Source: Candidatus Dadabacteria bacterium
Lineage (GTDB): Bacteria > Desulfobacterota_D > UBA1144 > Nemesobacterales > Nemesobacteraceae
NCBI GenBank assembly: GCA_951812945.1
Contig: CATOTB010000001.1
Coordinates: 310,001 to 374,000 of the forward strand
Direction: 5' to 3'
DNA length: 64,000 nt
Below are positions 50,556-59,876 of the stretch, one piece after another (within the stretch, counting starts at the first letter, position 1; every line of letters begins with the position of its first letter). A model generated the notes under the pieces. That model was not told where the DNA came from and searched no databases. It saw only the letters and a program-made list of their open reading frames with translations. The position numbers and the translations under genes are program-made.

Positions 50556-50832
50556 AAAACACAACTAATATTTTTGAGAAAACCCTCGGATTCTTTAAAC
50601 TTGAACCTGAATCAATTGTGCTTGGGCAACGATGAAGTATTAAAGGAAGCATCTGGTAAACCGGTTGCAAGAAGAGGGAACCAGGCTCGGGGAATCCCGA
50701 GGTAGAGGGTATGCATATAAAACACGAAGAAATTAAAAAAACGGGAACTGGTCTTACGACTACTGCTTGGAGATGACATTGAAGAAGTTTGGTCTGGAAA
50801 TCACAGAATACAAATACTCTTGAGAAAATACC

Positions 50833-52077
50833 ATGCAATACGTGAAGCGCAGATTGTCCGACAAAATTCTGTTTTCCCTGAAAAACAGCCCTGTCGTTTT
50901 TCTTAACGAGCCGCGGCAGTCAGGCAAGAGTACCCTTGCACGGATGCTGATTCGCAATGATTACCCAGCCGAATATCTGTCTTTTGATGATGAGTCGCAA
51001 ATGGCTGCTGCAAGGCTTTCCCCAGAAGATTTTTTAAACAGCCTAAGGGGCCCCGAGGTCATTGACGAAGTTCAGATGGTGCCGAGTCTGTTCCGCGCCC
51101 TCAAACTCGCTGTTGATGAAGCTCGCTTCAGGGATAAGAAACGGAGCAACGGCAGGTTCCTTCTGACGGGTTCGGCAAATATTATGGCTTTGCCCGAACT
51201 TTCGGATTCTCTGGTCGGGCGCATGGTCGTTAAAACCCTTTACCCGTTTGCCGCCTGCGAGATTTTCAAAGGAAAGGGTGATTTTCCCGAGAGATTGTTT
51301 TCGCTTGATTTCGCCGACATCGAAGACAGCCCATCTGTGAACGATGTAATTCGGTCGGCTACATTTCCTGAAATATCGGGAAAACCCAAGCGCGAATGCG
51401 ACGAATGGTTTGACAGCTACCGAATGACCATTCTTCAACGTGAGGCGCGCATTATAGGCGAGGTTGAAAAGATCGATCTTCTGCCGAAATTGCTTAGAAT
51501 CTTGGCGGCGCGGGCGGGCGATCTTATAAACGATGAGAATATCGCCCGCGACATGAGACTTAAACTCACTGCAAGTAAAAAATATCGAGGTGTTCTCAAA
51601 GCGATGTTCTTGACCCATGACGTTTTGCCCTGGTACCGTAACATTGGCAAGCGGCTGGTTAAATCTTCGAAGGGCTATCTTGTAGATACTCTTCTGCTTT
51701 GTCATTTGCTTGACTGGGATTTGGTGAACATGCCCGAACGCAGACCCGAAATCTACGGTCATGTTGTTGAGAATTTCGTGGCCTCCGAACTCCTCAAGCT
51801 GTTGTCCTTCTCCGGTATCCGCGCCGAACTGCGCTATTTTCGTACAGACAGCGGCGAAGAGGTGGATTTTGTTCTAGAACGTCCGGACGGTTCACTTGCC
51901 GGCATTGAGGTTAAAACATCGGACCGCGTCAATTCAGACGACTTCAAGGGATTGGAAACGCTTCGGGATATTACGAAAGATGATTTTATTTGCGGCATTG
52001 TATTGTACGCAGGAAACAACGTAGGTTCCTTCGGAGAGGGACTTCTGGCGGTTCCGCTCTCCGCCCTCTGGCAATAA
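50833..52077 (+). CDS. AAA_14/DUF4143 family ATPase (second paralogue)
   Basis: A 414-aa protein: P-loop EPRQSGKST (residues 23-31), Walker B VIDEVQMVPSLF, sensor LLTGSANIMALPELSDSLVGR, and the C-terminal DUF4143 region with DSGEEVDFVLERPDG ... GIEVKTS. Compared with the other two copies it has Glu in place of the P-loop Gly and no TTGCAA dyad at its start, so it is a diverged lineage rather than a recent duplicate. Role unknown. Confidence 0.85.
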   Translation: MQYVKRRLSDKILFSLKNSPVVFLNEPRQSGKSTLARMLIRNDYPAEYLSFDDESQMAAARLSPEDFLNSLRGPEVIDEVQMVPSLFRALKLAVDEARFRDKKRSNGRFLLTGSANIMALPELSDSLVGRMVVKTLYPFAACEIFKGKGDFPERLFSLDFADIEDSPSVNDVIRSATFPEISGKPKRECDEWFDSYRMTILQREARIIGEVEKIDLLPKLLRILAARAGDLINDENIARDMRLKLTASKKYRGVLKAMFLTHDVLPWYRNIGKRLVKSSKGYLVDTLLLCHLLDWDLVNMPERRPEIYGHVVENFVASELLKLLSFSGIRAELRYFRTDSGEEVDFVLERPDGSLAGIEVKTSDRVNSDDFKGLETLRDITKDDFICGIVLYAGNNVGSFGEGLLAVPLSALWQ

Positions 52078-52299
52078 GATTTTCTCCGACCCGCAAGATT
52101 ATGCGCGTGAAGCAGAAGCAGAAATTATAGACACTTTCAGGGACTTGACAAAAATGCCTCGAGGTGGATTTACTATAAATACTGTTTGGACTTGAGCGTG
52201 CCTGAAATATTCCTCGTAAGCGTGCACTTGTCTGAACAGTTGGTGTTTTCTGTGTCGTGTTTCAGAATGGAGAATCAGGCCTTAAAGGTATAGACTGAA

Positions 52300-53337
52300 A
52301 TGAATCCTGATAGTGTTGATAAAATTACATCCCACTGTTTAGCCACAGGGACGGAGCCCCTTTTTGGTTTGTTCAGACTTCCTGAAGAACTGGATGACGT
52401 GAAAAATTCTCTGGTTGATGAAGTAAAAAAATCAGGAGACAGGTTCGATGTTGAAAAATATGCCTATCTCCCGAATCAGCCGGAACTTTGGTTCATTATT
52501 GAAACTCTTAAAAAATCCATAGAGGAAAAATATGTGGAATCTTTTCTGAAATTTGATCAGTACATTAAAAATTTCAGTGACAATTTCCCCCGGCTGGCCG
52601 ATGAAGTGGAAAAAACTGGCAGCGACCGGGGACTTTTAAGCGTCGGAGAAGAATTTCTTCCTGACAAGGACTATCCGTTTGTTCAGTGGCTTGAATTCAA
52701 GGAGAACGCCTTTTTTATTTCAAGATCGCTGCCGGGCGCTTCCAACGGGACTCTTGAGCTCTCGGAAAGCTTGCTTTTTCTGATCAAAAATCCAAAGATA
52801 AAACTTAGAATAAGGCCTGACTGTTTCAGAAAGCAGCCGGTTTCGGATGTTTTCCCGCATTTTGAGCTTGCACACTGGTATGGCAGACCATTCAATCTGA
52901 AGTGGGTCGGGGAACTGCGGGGCGAAGAATCGGCGGAGCATGGTCCCAACAGTTCTTTCCTGGATGGACATCGCACTCAGTTCCTCTGGTCTTCAAAAAA
53001 AGATGCAACGGTACAGCTCAGCATTGAAGAGCTACCCCATAAGGTTGAAGGGAACTTGGAGCAGGCGGATGGGGGAATATTTACGAGGTTTGTTCACGCA
53101 ATATTTGATCCGGCAGAAGAGATTTTTACTCACCTTGACGGAGCTATGCGTATATACGGCGAATCCGACTACGAGGACCGCATTTGCCGGAAACTCAATA
53201 ATTACGATAAAAGTTATCACAAAGTTAAAATATTTCGCATTGACGGTGAAATTGACTATGAGGCATTTCGTCACGTTGTCGGAGCGTTTTACAAATGGAA
53301 TCGAATGCCGATTGAATATTTTGAGAGGTCCGCTTAA
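52300..53337 (+). CDS. Unrecognised 345-aa protein of the defence-like island
   Basis: A soluble protein with no signal peptide or membrane segment. Notable stretches are LAHWYGRPFNLKWVGELRGE and RFVHAIFDPAEEIFTHLDGA, rich in His/Trp/Asp, which could be a catalytic or nucleotide-binding core, but I recognise no family. It stands alone on the plus strand, followed 48 nt later by a decayed DUF4238 fragment, so it may once have been paired with that gene. Confidence 0.5.
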   Translation: MNPDSVDKITSHCLATGTEPLFGLFRLPEELDDVKNSLVDEVKKSGDRFDVEKYAYLPNQPELWFIIETLKKSIEEKYVESFLKFDQYIKNFSDNFPRLADEVEKTGSDRGLLSVGEEFLPDKDYPFVQWLEFKENAFFISRSLPGASNGTLELSESLLFLIKNPKIKLRIRPDCFRKQPVSDVFPHFELAHWYGRPFNLKWVGELRGEESAEHGPNSSFLDGHRTQFLWSSKKDATVQLSIEELPHKVEGNLEQADGGIFTRFVHAIFDPAEEIFTHLDGAMRIYGESDYEDRICRKLNNYDKSYHKVKIFRIDGEIDYEAFRHVVGAFYKWNRMPIEYFERSA

Positions 53338-53385
53338 ATGGCAGGCACTACCCGCTACTTGTCTTCCAACGGGGCACTCCCCCTC

Positions 53386-53661
53386 TGAGGAACTTGCTGA
53401 ATTTGGAAAAGGCGTTAATGTTGAAAGCCTCGTTGGCGACATAACGGAACCGAGAGAAAGAATACTGTCTGTTCTTCTAAACAAGAGTCTGGCCTTCGTG
53501 GTGATACGCAGGAAGACCAAGAGCTTCGCCGTTTTAACGAAAATGTTTTCAAGCAGAGTCGGGCGATTGCCGGGCGTTCGGATAAGCTTATTGCTTCTCT
53601 TGCCGACGTGGCAATCGGGAAAGCCGGGACGCGTCGTCGCAACAGAAAATAAACTTCCCTA
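53386..53661 (+). pseudogene. Decayed DUF4238 gene fragment
   Basis: Frame 1 reads SEELAEFGKGVNVESLVGDI and continues to KSLAFVVIRRKTKSF, parallel to residues about 152-196 of the intact DUF4238 protein at 55733. At AGAGCTT (53520-53526) it jumps in register and a second frame gives NENVFKQSRAIAGRSDKLIA to the stop at 53661, parallel to the intact C-terminus. The intact gene has AGAGCTT twice, 160 bp apart, at exactly these points, so a microhomology deletion explains the frameshift. The N-terminal half is missing. Confidence 0.85.
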
Positions 53662-54648
53662 ATCGGTTTTGTACTGCGAATCAATTTCTTCAACCATCTC
53701 CTTGAAATATTTGTGTCGTTCCGTCAGATAAAAATAATATATTCCCGCATCTTCCTCTGTCATCATCGTCCTTTCTCCAGAAATATATTCTTTCAAAACC
53801 GAAACGGCCCGCTTGAATTCATCCAGTTCGGGAAAATCGTTAGTCCCTCTTTCTTTCATGCCAGCCTCAAATTCCGAATATCTGCTTTCAATAGTCTTAA
53901 GGCTGCTCAGGGCACGGAACTGGTTGGCTTCCGACGGTGAGAAAATGCCCTCCGCTACTGTCTGAATGTCGTACTCTATGTCTCCTTTTGTTATTACCGC
54001 AATTCGGTCTTTATACTTTTCGTAGCACATTTTTTCTATCTCCTTGATTTTTTCCACAAGAGTCCGCAAGTCGTTTTCTATTGCGAGTGCCTGCTTTTTC
54101 AGCACGGAAAACAGATCAACAGAAGGAAATTCATTCCCTGTTGCCTTGGAAGAACGAAGCTTTTCAAAGTGCCATTTAGAAAGAGAACCACGGTTTATGT
54201 ATGTGAAAACTCCATCGCGGGTTCCGGTAGGATGGCCCGTGGTTTCGTTTCTGAGTTGTCTTACCTCTTCTAGATCATTGCTCCGCTTATAGAGAAATTT
54301 CTGGCTCTGGCGAGGATAGCATTTGCGAAGGGTTTTAAACAGATCCTCCACCGCGTCCTGCTGCAGATATAGCGCTTGCAGGAGTCCGTAGATAAAAAGA
54401 TACTGTAGCCCTACATCTTCATTTCGATAATCGGACTTCACGTAACTTTCGATTGCCCGAATGGTGTCGTTTATAACGTCCGAAGAACTGCATATACGGT
54501 CCCAATTGTCCGGGTTCTTGCGCACCTCCTTTCTATTTTTCAATCCCTGATCAATAAGGCTTGCAAGCGATCGCCAAAGCTTCCATGAACGGTCGAGGAT
54601 CGAGAGAATTTCTCTTTGCCTGTCTTCTTCAGTCATAGAAACAATCAT
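53659..54648 (-). CDS. Helical protein with HEPN-like RNxxxxH motif
   Basis: A 329-aa all-helical protein. LRNETTGHP (R133-N-E-T-T-G-H139) matches the Rx4-6H signature of HEPN ribonucleases and comes after a helix (YGLLQALYLQQDAVEDLF) as in that fold. The C-terminal half is coiled-coil-like (LRTLVEKIKEIEKMCYEKYKD). It overlaps the DUF4238 pseudogene end by 3 nt and follows the 315-aa gene (next entry) by 10 nt on the same strand. A toxin or abortive-infection role is inferred, not shown. Confidence 0.5.
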   Translation of the reverse strand: MIVSMTEEDRQREILSILDRSWKLWRSLASLIDQGLKNRKEVRKNPDNWDRICSSSDVINDTIRAIESYVKSDYRNEDVGLQYLFIYGLLQALYLQQDAVEDLFKTLRKCYPRQSQKFLYKRSNDLEEVRQLRNETTGHPTGTRDGVFTYINRGSLSKWHFEKLRSSKATGNEFPSVDLFSVLKKQALAIENDLRTLVEKIKEIEKMCYEKYKDRIAVITKGDIEYDIQTVAEGIFSPSEANQFRALSSLKTIESRYSEFEAGMKERGTNDFPELDEFKRAVSVLKEYISGERTMMTEEDAGIYYFYLTERHKYFKEMVEEIDSQYKTD

Positions 54649-54658
54649 CTAGGCCTCC

Positions 54659-55606
54659 TTATTTTTCCTTCAGCATCTGTTTTGCTCCGGCGATAAAGCC
54701 GTTTTCCAGCATAGAACTGCATTTTTCCTCCATCATAATTGTAATCAGCGTGCGGAGAATAATGTTGGATTTCGTAAGGGGTACCGGGAGGTTCATTTCT
54801 TCAAAAGTAACCATTTCCGGCCATCTGCATACCAGAAGCAAATATTTTCTGATTTCTGCTACAGCCCTTTCTTCTTCCTTGCCCGGTCTCAAAAATTGGC
54901 CGAAAAATTCAAAATACAAACACAGAAGGAAGCTCCCGTAAATTCGACTTGCCGCAAGATAATAAGGGCCCATGTGAGCGCAACTGAAAATTATCGGACC
55001 TTCGGGAATTTTCCCCCATCCCGCCCGCAGCAATATTTGAGGATCAAAGTGAACCATGCTTGACGTAAGCCGATAGAGGAAATCGTAAACCACTTCCAGT
55101 AGTCCTTGGTCAGATTTTTCAGCTATTTCTCTGACAGGAGGCATTTCTTTACTCTGCAAATTCGGCCAGCCGTTTTCGCGCCAGAACAAGCGCAGACGTC
55201 GCTTGATTTCTTCCTCGTTAAAATTCGCCGGTGGCAAAACGGGCTGAAGAGATCGGAATGTTTCAAAGAAAGCATTTTGCTTCTGAGATCTTTTAGAGAG
55301 TTTAAACAACTGCATATCAGCCACAACCCGCTCACGGATTTCATCGGGAAAGGAGGAAAGAAAACGAAAACAAATGATGTCTTCCGCTATGCTTCTTAAT
55401 GCCGGTACGATAAAGAATGCGGTTTCAGGTTTTTGTTTTGAGGCCAGATCAGCAAATTCAAAGGCTTTTACGAATGAAGAAATAAGGCAATTCAGAAACA
55501 GTTTCTCTGGAGAGCGCACGGTGGCTGTTCTCTTCGCAAAAGAGCGCAGTGGATCCAGCATGCTGGACAATTCTCCGAAGGGAAGAGGTTCTTTATTTTC
55601 AGTCAT
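54659..55606 (-). CDS. DUF5677-like helical protein
   Basis: A 315-aa, all-helical soluble protein. FFIVPALRSIAEDIICFRFL and LYRLTSSMVHFDPQILLR resemble DUF5677, a HEPN-related family in which an Arg-Glu helix and a later S-x-x-x-H form the conserved core. It is the first gene of the minus-strand pair with the RNxxxxH protein, so they may form a complex or toxin-antitoxin-like unit. No enzymatic function can be assigned with certainty. Confidence 0.5.
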   Translation of the reverse strand: MTENKEPLPFGELSSMLDPLRSFAKRTATVRSPEKLFLNCLISSFVKAFEFADLASKQKPETAFFIVPALRSIAEDIICFRFLSSFPDEIRERVVADMQLFKLSKRSQKQNAFFETFRSLQPVLPPANFNEEEIKRRLRLFWRENGWPNLQSKEMPPVREIAEKSDQGLLEVVYDFLYRLTSSMVHFDPQILLRAGWGKIPEGPIIFSCAHMGPYYLAASRIYGSFLLCLYFEFFGQFLRPGKEEERAVAEIRKYLLLVCRWPEMVTFEEMNLPVPLTKSNIILRTLITIMMEEKCSSMLENGFIAGAKQMLKEK

Positions 55607-55732
55607 TTCGGTTCCCCTATTTTCCGTCTATAGTATCACAGGGTTGATTGCACACAACATCTTGAATCAAGGGCGAGAGTTTTGATAAAACGAAAGAGGT
55701 AGTGAACAAAGAGAATGCGGGAGAAACTGTAA

Positions 55733-56620
55733 ATGAGTAACACCGGGGCTGTGGCAATGAAAAAGAAGAAACGCAGAAACCATTTCGTGCCCGAGATGCT
55801 TCTTAAAAATTTCACGGACAAAGACAAGAAGCTGTATTTTTTTGACAAGCGCTTCAAACGAAAGTCAATTTTAAGAACCACTCCGAATGGACTTTACTGG
55901 GTGCGTGATCTGTATGTGCCTCGTGATGCAGATGGGAACATGGATGATTCGGCGGAAGATCTGTTCGCTGAATTTGAGAGAGAAGCCGCGCCGGTGTTTG
56001 ACAGAATAATAACCGCGGTTCGGAACGTAAAAGAGCCTGTGCTGAGTTCATCTGAGAGAGAAATTTTTGACCGTTATATTTATTTCCAGTGGGCGCGTGT
56101 GCCGGAAACATTTGACCATATTCTGGATCACACATTGAAGAGAATGTCGCTTGAAGATTCCGAGATTGGCGATCTTTCTCCCGAGGAACTTTCGGAGTTC
56201 AGAAAAAGAATCAATGTCGAAAGCCTTATCGCCAACGTAACGGAACCGGGAGACAGGATAATGTCCTATCTCCGAAGCAAGAGTCTTGCTTTTGTCTTGA
56301 TACGCAGGAAGAACAAGAGCTTTGTTATCGGAAGCAATCCAGTTGTGCGGGTATTTCCCGAGGGGTCCGATTCAGTCCTCAGAGCTTTTCTTGCAATGTG
56401 GCTTCCTCTGGCACACGATGTGGCTTTTGCCTATGGCGAAGGGAAAGGGGGTCTTATGGAATTCACGCAGGACAGAGAGCTTCGCCGGTTCAACGAAGAA
56501 GTCTTCAAACAGAGTCGAGGGATTGCTGGGCGTTCGGATAAGCTTATCGCTTCCCTTGCCGGAGTTCCGATCAGGAAAACCGCTGAGCATCGTCTCCACC
56601 GCGCGGAGCCACTATGCTGA
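55733..56620 (+). CDS. DUF4238 family protein
   Basis: A 295-aa protein; ATG 55757 (MKKKKRRNHFVPEM) may be the true start. The N-terminal NHFVPEMLLKNFTDKDKKLYFFDK is the DUF4238 signature (NHxVPxxyLkxF), and the helical middle (YIYFQWARVPETFDHIL) and FVIGSNPVV strand also fit. Members are scattered in accessory genomes beside defence genes; their activity is not established. It overlaps the PLD-nuclease gene by 7 nt, so the two are probably translated together. A decayed copy lies 2.1 kb upstream. Confidence 0.75.
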   Translation: MSNTGAVAMKKKKRRNHFVPEMLLKNFTDKDKKLYFFDKRFKRKSILRTTPNGLYWVRDLYVPRDADGNMDDSAEDLFAEFEREAAPVFDRIITAVRNVKEPVLSSSEREIFDRYIYFQWARVPETFDHILDHTLKRMSLEDSEIGDLSPEELSEFRKRINVESLIANVTEPGDRIMSYLRSKSLAFVLIRRKNKSFVIGSNPVVRVFPEGSDSVLRAFLAMWLPLAHDVAFAYGEGKGGLMEFTQDRELRRFNEEVFKQSRGIAGRSDKLIASLAGVPIRKTAEHRLHRAEPLC

Positions 56621-57804
56621 TTGAAGCTCAAGACATACCGAGCCGTTTCTCCGAGCACCTAGAGTGGGCGACTAGGGTTGATATCGCAACGGCATGGGCG
56701 ACAGGAAACGACGGCCTGCGCAAGCTGCAGGAAAAATCCGAACGTCTGAAAATCCGTGTCGTCGTCGGTCTCTGGGGCAATATCACAGACCCCATGGTGC
56801 TGAGAACGCTGGATAGCATAGGCAAGCTGCGCGTTGTCGGCAGCGACCGACGTTTTCATCCGAAAATCTTTGTTTTTCGAAACAAGAAGAAATCCGTCGC
56901 TTGGATCGGGAGCGCGAACTTCACCTCTGGAGGCTTCGGGGCTAACGAAGAACTTTTGCTCGAGACTTGGGACACGGAAGCCATTGAAGCCTGGTTCAAG
57001 CGGCTGTGGCGACGGTGCGACCGTCTGGAGGATGGAGCTATTGAGGAGTACGCGCGGAAGAGAAAGCGTAACCCGCCGGAACCGTTGCCCCTGCCTAAAG
57101 GAGTTACTCCTCGACTTGAAGACGGACCGCTTGAACTGCTTCAAGACGTCGCCGACTGGAACGGCTACGTGGACGCTCTTAGGCAATGCGACATGTGGTG
57201 GCTGTCTCGGACCGACGATTGTTATTCCGTTCTGGGGGAAGCCAATTGCTGGGAGGAGACTATCAGGGAACTCCGTTTCGTTGTCAATCGAGACTTGAAG
57301 CGGATTTCCGAGGACGAGAAAAAGGCCCTGCTCGGTTTGCTGAGTGCCGATGACAAATGGGCTCTTCTGGGCAGGATGCGTCAACCAGCGTTTAAAGCGA
57401 TATTTTTGAATAAATACAACCTCAATACGGTAAAAGACGCGGTTTCCGGCGTTGCAGACGCCGAAGACGGAGATTTTCCGGGTGCGGCGATTGACGCGTA
57501 TAAGAGAATTATCAGGATAAATCAAGTAGCACATGGAACAGCAACGCGGCTACTTGCTCTGGCAAGACCAGACTATATCGTCTCATTTAACAACGAGTCC
57601 CGAAACGGTTTGGAGGAATACCTCGGACTGTCTCTTTCAGGAGAACCGCTCCCACCAGAAAAATACCGCACTCTGCTCGAAAGCCTTTATGAGAAACCAT
57701 GGTTCAACGTGCCGCGCCCCGAGAATCCGCACGAAGGTAGCATATGGTCGATGCGGGCCGCTCTGATTGACTGCTTCGTGTATAATGGGGACGGGCCCGG
57801 CTAG
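56614..57804 (+). CDS. Phospholipase D-like nuclease domain protein
   Basis: A 396-aa protein with one PLD/HKD motif: FHPKIFVFRNKKK (H and K) followed by WIGSANFTSGGFGANEE (about 88-118). A single HKD copy suggests a homodimer, as in BfiI restriction enzyme and Nuc. The C-terminal 250 residues contain a helical region and a final domain with RLLALARPDYIVSFNNESRNG, possibly for nucleic-acid recognition. It is coupled to the DUF4238 gene, so both may be parts of one defence unit. The function is inferred. Confidence 0.7.
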   Translation: MLIEAQDIPSRFSEHLEWATRVDIATAWATGNDGLRKLQEKSERLKIRVVVGLWGNITDPMVLRTLDSIGKLRVVGSDRRFHPKIFVFRNKKKSVAWIGSANFTSGGFGANEELLLETWDTEAIEAWFKRLWRRCDRLEDGAIEEYARKRKRNPPEPLPLPKGVTPRLEDGPLELLQDVADWNGYVDALRQCDMWWLSRTDDCYSVLGEANCWEETIRELRFVVNRDLKRISEDEKKALLGLLSADDKWALLGRMRQPAFKAIFLNKYNLNTVKDAVSGVADAEDGDFPGAAIDAYKRIIRINQVAHGTATRLLALARPDYIVSFNNESRNGLEEYLGLSLSGEPLPPEKYRTLLESLYEKPWFNVPRPENPHEGSIWSMRAALIDCFVYNGDGPG

Positions 57805-57970
57805 GCGGACAGAATGGACTTGAACCGAACAATATTCAGCGAATGCCGAAAGCGCCGGTTTCTTCTGTATCGGCGATGGGAGGACAATGGCGTTTCTTCC
57901 GCCAAAAATCGGGATGTTCATGTGGTACACTTCATCTGACTGAACTCTGGCTCCCTAGTTGAGGGATGTT

Positions 57971-59275
57971 TTAATCGGAGTACGCGTTCAGATGCCAGGG
58001 AACAGCTCTGATGCCAGGCAGTAAGGCTTGCGGTTCGTTAATGTTGCAGGCCAGTGCGCCATGCGCATTCGCGCCAGCCAGTTTCAGCCACTGTTTAAGG
58101 TTGTTGCCATGTTGTGCCTGGGGTGTCGCCGTTGCCTTGACTTCCAGCGCGTACAGTTTGCCGTCGCGTTCGATGATCAGATCAACTTTCTTGCCGCCGC
58201 TGGATTGCCAGTAATAGATCTGCGGCTCCTCCCCATGCTGGCGAAAAAACTTCAACCACTCCGCCGCCACGGCGGTTTCCGCCAATGCTTCCAGGGAGGG
58301 ACCTTGCAGAATGGAGCTTCGTGAATGCAGGCCCAGCATGAAAGCGGCAAGCCCGGGATCAAGCAGATACAGCTTGGGACTTTTCCTTAGCCGTTTGCCG
58401 AAGTTCTTGTGATAAGGCGGCAGCAGACAGATCAGCTGACTGGTCTTCAGCACGGATAGCCAGCGCTTTACCGTAGGTCCGGCAATGCCGATTTCGTTTC
58501 CAAGCTCCGTCATGTTCAGGAGCTGTCCGGTACGGGCGGCGACCAGCACCAGGAACTTGTAGAAAGTTTCCAAATCGCTTACCTGAGTCAGATCCCGAAC
58601 GTCGCGCTGTATATAAGTTTGCAGATAACCGGAAAACCACAACTGCCGGTCCACCTGCTTGTTCAGGCAAGGTTCGGGAAAGCCGCCGCGCAACAGCCAA
58701 TCCTCAAGGCTGGGACCGGCGACTTGCCTGCTGTCGTTGCGGAAAGATTCCGTGTCTTCCGTATCAACAGGGTCAGACATTTCGCCTGCCTTGGCGGGAA
58801 TGTGCTTTTCAGCGGATCTGAACATCCATTCAAGCATATCTTCGGGGGAGATCTGTGGTTGTTGCGACAGTTCTCTTGCGGACAAGGGATCAAGGTTCAA
58901 CACAGCTACGCGGCCGGCCAACGTCTGACTCACTCCCTGCATCAGCGAGAAGCTTTGAGAACCTGCAAGCAGCCACTGTCCGGGTTTGCGCCGTGCGTCT
59001 ATCAGTTCCTTTATGTAATGCAGCAGTTCTGGCGCGTATTGAATTTCATCCAGAATCAGCGGTCCTGAAGTCTGCGCAAAAAACCCGATAGGATCCGCTA
59101 ACGCCCTGTTGCGTATATCAGGGCGTTCAAGCGATACATAATCATGCGATGCGCCGAATTCGGTACGCAGCAAGGTAGTCTTGCCAGTCTGTCTGGCACC
59201 GGTAACCAGCACCGCTGGAAAAGAAACCATAGCCTTGCGGATTGTATGAGTCAGATAGCGTTGGATATAATCCAT
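57971..59275 (-). CDS. AAA_14/DUF4143 family ATPase (third paralogue)
   Basis: The start is ATG 59275 (MDYIQRYLTHTIRKAM), directly after the promoter dyad; the in-frame extension to 59404 is not supported. The 434-aa product has P-loop GARQTGKTT, Walker B LILDEIQYAPELLHY, LLAGSQSFSLMQGVSQTLAGR, a long middle insertion (about 150-185) and a DUF4143 end with SGGKKVDLIIERDGKLYALE. It looks intact. It shares the leaderless TTGCAA promoter style with the ATPase at 12.6 kb. Confidence 0.85.
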   Translation of the reverse strand: MDYIQRYLTHTIRKAMVSFPAVLVTGARQTGKTTLLRTEFGASHDYVSLERPDIRNRALADPIGFFAQTSGPLILDEIQYAPELLHYIKELIDARRKPGQWLLAGSQSFSLMQGVSQTLAGRVAVLNLDPLSARELSQQPQISPEDMLEWMFRSAEKHIPAKAGEMSDPVDTEDTESFRNDSRQVAGPSLEDWLLRGGFPEPCLNKQVDRQLWFSGYLQTYIQRDVRDLTQVSDLETFYKFLVLVAARTGQLLNMTELGNEIGIAGPTVKRWLSVLKTSQLICLLPPYHKNFGKRLRKSPKLYLLDPGLAAFMLGLHSRSSILQGPSLEALAETAVAAEWLKFFRQHGEEPQIYYWQSSGGKKVDLIIERDGKLYALEVKATATPQAQHGNNLKQWLKLAGANAHGALACNINEPQALLPGIRAVPWHLNAYSD

Positions 59276-59316
59276 GTTTTGCAAATATAACATAGAATGA
59301 CAGATTTGCAAAACAT
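59274..59316 (-). promoter_or_regulatory. Leaderless promoter with perfect 13-bp dyad for a DUF4143 ATPase
   Basis: atgttttgcaaat (59274-59286) and atttgcaaaacat (59304-59316) are exact inverses. On the minus strand TTGCAA, 16 nt, TATATT, 8 nt, ATG: the dyad arms cover the -35 and the start codon. This mirrors the arrangement at 12573-12612, including the CTATG before the -10. Confidence 0.65.
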
Positions 59317-59427
59317 GGGCTTCAAGGCATTTGCGGGTGCGCCAGGCTAACTGACGGCAGGGCAGCCGGTGGAAGTCCGGCGGAGGTGAAAGGCTAACCA
59401 CCACGCCTTGCCGCGAGCCGTGCGCGC

Positions 59428-59811
59428 GTGCCCGCGAGGGTGCGGGAGCTTACGCGTTGCGTAAAGAGCGTAAGTCTGTCTGGGCCTATCAAGGGGTTGT
59501 CCCGCTACATTCTTGGGTGGCGAGGGTATTTCGGTTACTGCGAGACCCCTGGGGCGTTGGGGAAAGTGGATAAATGGATAAGGCGGCGGATACGCGCTAT
59601 AGTGTGGCGTCAGTGGAAGAGGGTGCGCGCACGATACAAGGCATCGCGCCGTCTTGGGATTGGAAAGGATCTGGCGGCACAGACCGCGGGTAGTCCCCAC
59701 GAACCGTGGAGGATCAGCATGAGTCCCGCGCTATCCATAGCCTTGCCGAATACGTCTCTGGCCAAACTTGGTCTTGCCTCCTGTAGCCCGACTAGGCAAT
59801 TACCCCTATAA
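59428..59811 (+). pseudogene. Group II intron maturase, C-terminal fragment
   Basis: The 127-codon ORF carries the maturase-specific/GIIM end of an LtrA-type reverse transcriptase: LSRYILGWRGYFGYCETP, VDKWIRRRIRAIVWRQWKR, LGIGKDLAAQTAGSPHEPWR and PALSIALPNTSLAKLGL. The reverse-transcriptase domain is absent and the bases before it (59340-59430) are G+C-rich and structured, possibly from the intron RNA 5' part. It is therefore a deletion remnant and cannot be mobile alone. Confidence 0.8.
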
Positions 59812-59876
59812 CTAGCCAAAAGTAAAATGAGGGAACGGTTGCTGGAGGACGGCACTGTCCTTGGTGTTTTTTGTAT

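Noticed and set aside
59276..59404. Extension of the third DUF4143 ATPase
   Set aside because: The extra 43 residues run through the promoter dyad and into intron debris; the conserved start MDYIQRYL is at 59275.
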